Source of the DNA: Herminiimonas sp. KBW02
GTDB lineage: Bacteria > Pseudomonadota > Gammaproteobacteria > Burkholderiales > Burkholderiaceae_D
Direction of reading: 5' to 3'
Length of the DNA: 64,000 nt
Assembly: GCF_003852535.1 (NCBI RefSeq)
Contig: NZ_QAJP01000005.1
Span: 268,403-332,402 of the forward strand
Under the pieces are notes generated by a model. The model worked only from the letters and a program-made list of their open reading frames with translations. It was not told the DNA's origin and made no database searches. This document shows positions 63,898-64,000 of this stretch, piece by piece. The translations under genes were made by a program, and so were the position numbers. Each line of letters starts with the position of its first letter. Position 1 is the stretch's first letter.

Positions 63898-64000
63898 ATG
63901 ACCATGACTACAGAGCAAATGAAAAAGGAATTTGGCAAAGTCGGCGTACTGTTCGGCGGTCGCTCTGCCGAGCGTGAAGTTTCGCTGATGTCGGGCAAAG
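63898..64000 (+). CDS. ddl: D-alanine-D-alanine ligase, 5' fragment
   Basis: The first 34 codons are visible before the window ends. GKVGVLFGGRSAEREVSLMSG is the N-terminal signature of Ddl, the ATP-grasp ligase that makes D-Ala-D-Ala for MurF. The start at 63898 is 2 nt after the murC stop; ATGs at 63904 and 63922 are alternatives. Confidence 0.9.
   Translation, partial: MTMTTEQMKKEFGKVGVLFGGRSAEREVSLMSGK

Overview
The window reads as a chromosomal segment of a betaproteobacterium of the Oxalobacteraceae (Herminiimonas / Janthinobacterium-like). This is inferred from moderate G+C, the neighbourhood HIT-DUF971-ubiE-Tim44-ubiJ-ubiB, the FmdB zinc ribbon-DUF502-aspS-nudB-endonuclease-clsB run, and a dcw cluster in standard order. 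It was not confirmed by any search. Both window ends cut genes: a large FAD/Fe-S oxidase on the left and ddl on the right.

Layout. 1-9 kb: oxidase, HIT protein, DUF971, ubiquinone genes ubiE, ubiJ and ubiB, a Tim44-like membrane protein, SseB and a PH-domain protein. 9.1-13.3 kb: a polyamine-type ABC operon (ATPase, two permeases, binding protein) and a small monooxygenase-fold protein. 13.4-20.7 kb: FmdB, DUF502, aspS, nudB, a phosphodiesterase-fold endonuclease, cardiolipin synthase and an MFS exporter. 20.7-22.6 kb: an ECF sigma/anti-sigma pair and an Hsp15-like S4 protein. 22.7-28.3 kb: a beta-oxidation operon (acyl-CoA dehydrogenase, fused hydratase/dehydrogenase, thiolase).

29.5-46 kb is the accessory part. 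It holds a SsuABC-like importer, an alpha/beta hydrolase, a GlxA-type regulator, a minimal M24 metallopeptidase-fold protein, a GntR/FCD regulator and a stand-alone allophanate hydrolase (atzF). It continues with a lactate-permease-type transporter, a nitrilase, a mandelate racemase with the full catalytic set, a LysR regulator, a TM2 protein and two multihaem cytochromes c. The most striking observation is that the importer and the atzF-gntR operon carry the same promoter architecture on opposite strands: an NtrC-like dyad (GCACY-N5-RGTGC), a sigma-54 -24/-12 element, and a near-palindromic CTTGTAYACAW box beginning exactly 15 nt past the end of the -12 element. This suggests one nitrogen-starvation regulon with substrate-dependent repression by the local GntR protein. 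The nitrilase-racemase-permease set next to it looks like a route from 2-hydroxynitriles to 2-hydroxy acids plus ammonia.

46-51 kb: a MocR regulator whose start codon abuts a 269-bp palindromic MITE-like element, the RNase P RNA gene rnpB with promoter and terminator, a fasciclin protein, a tiny TTG-started DUF3096 membrane protein, an A/T-rich hypothetical gene and a DUF4124 protein. 51.1 kb to the end: the division and cell wall cluster mraZ-rsmH-ftsL-ftsI-murE-murF-mraY-murD-ftsW-murG-murC-ddl. It is preceded by a sigma-70 promoter overlapping four 10-bp-phased GTG boxes (an MraZ operator) and, further upstream, a perfect 20-bp palindrome of unknown role.
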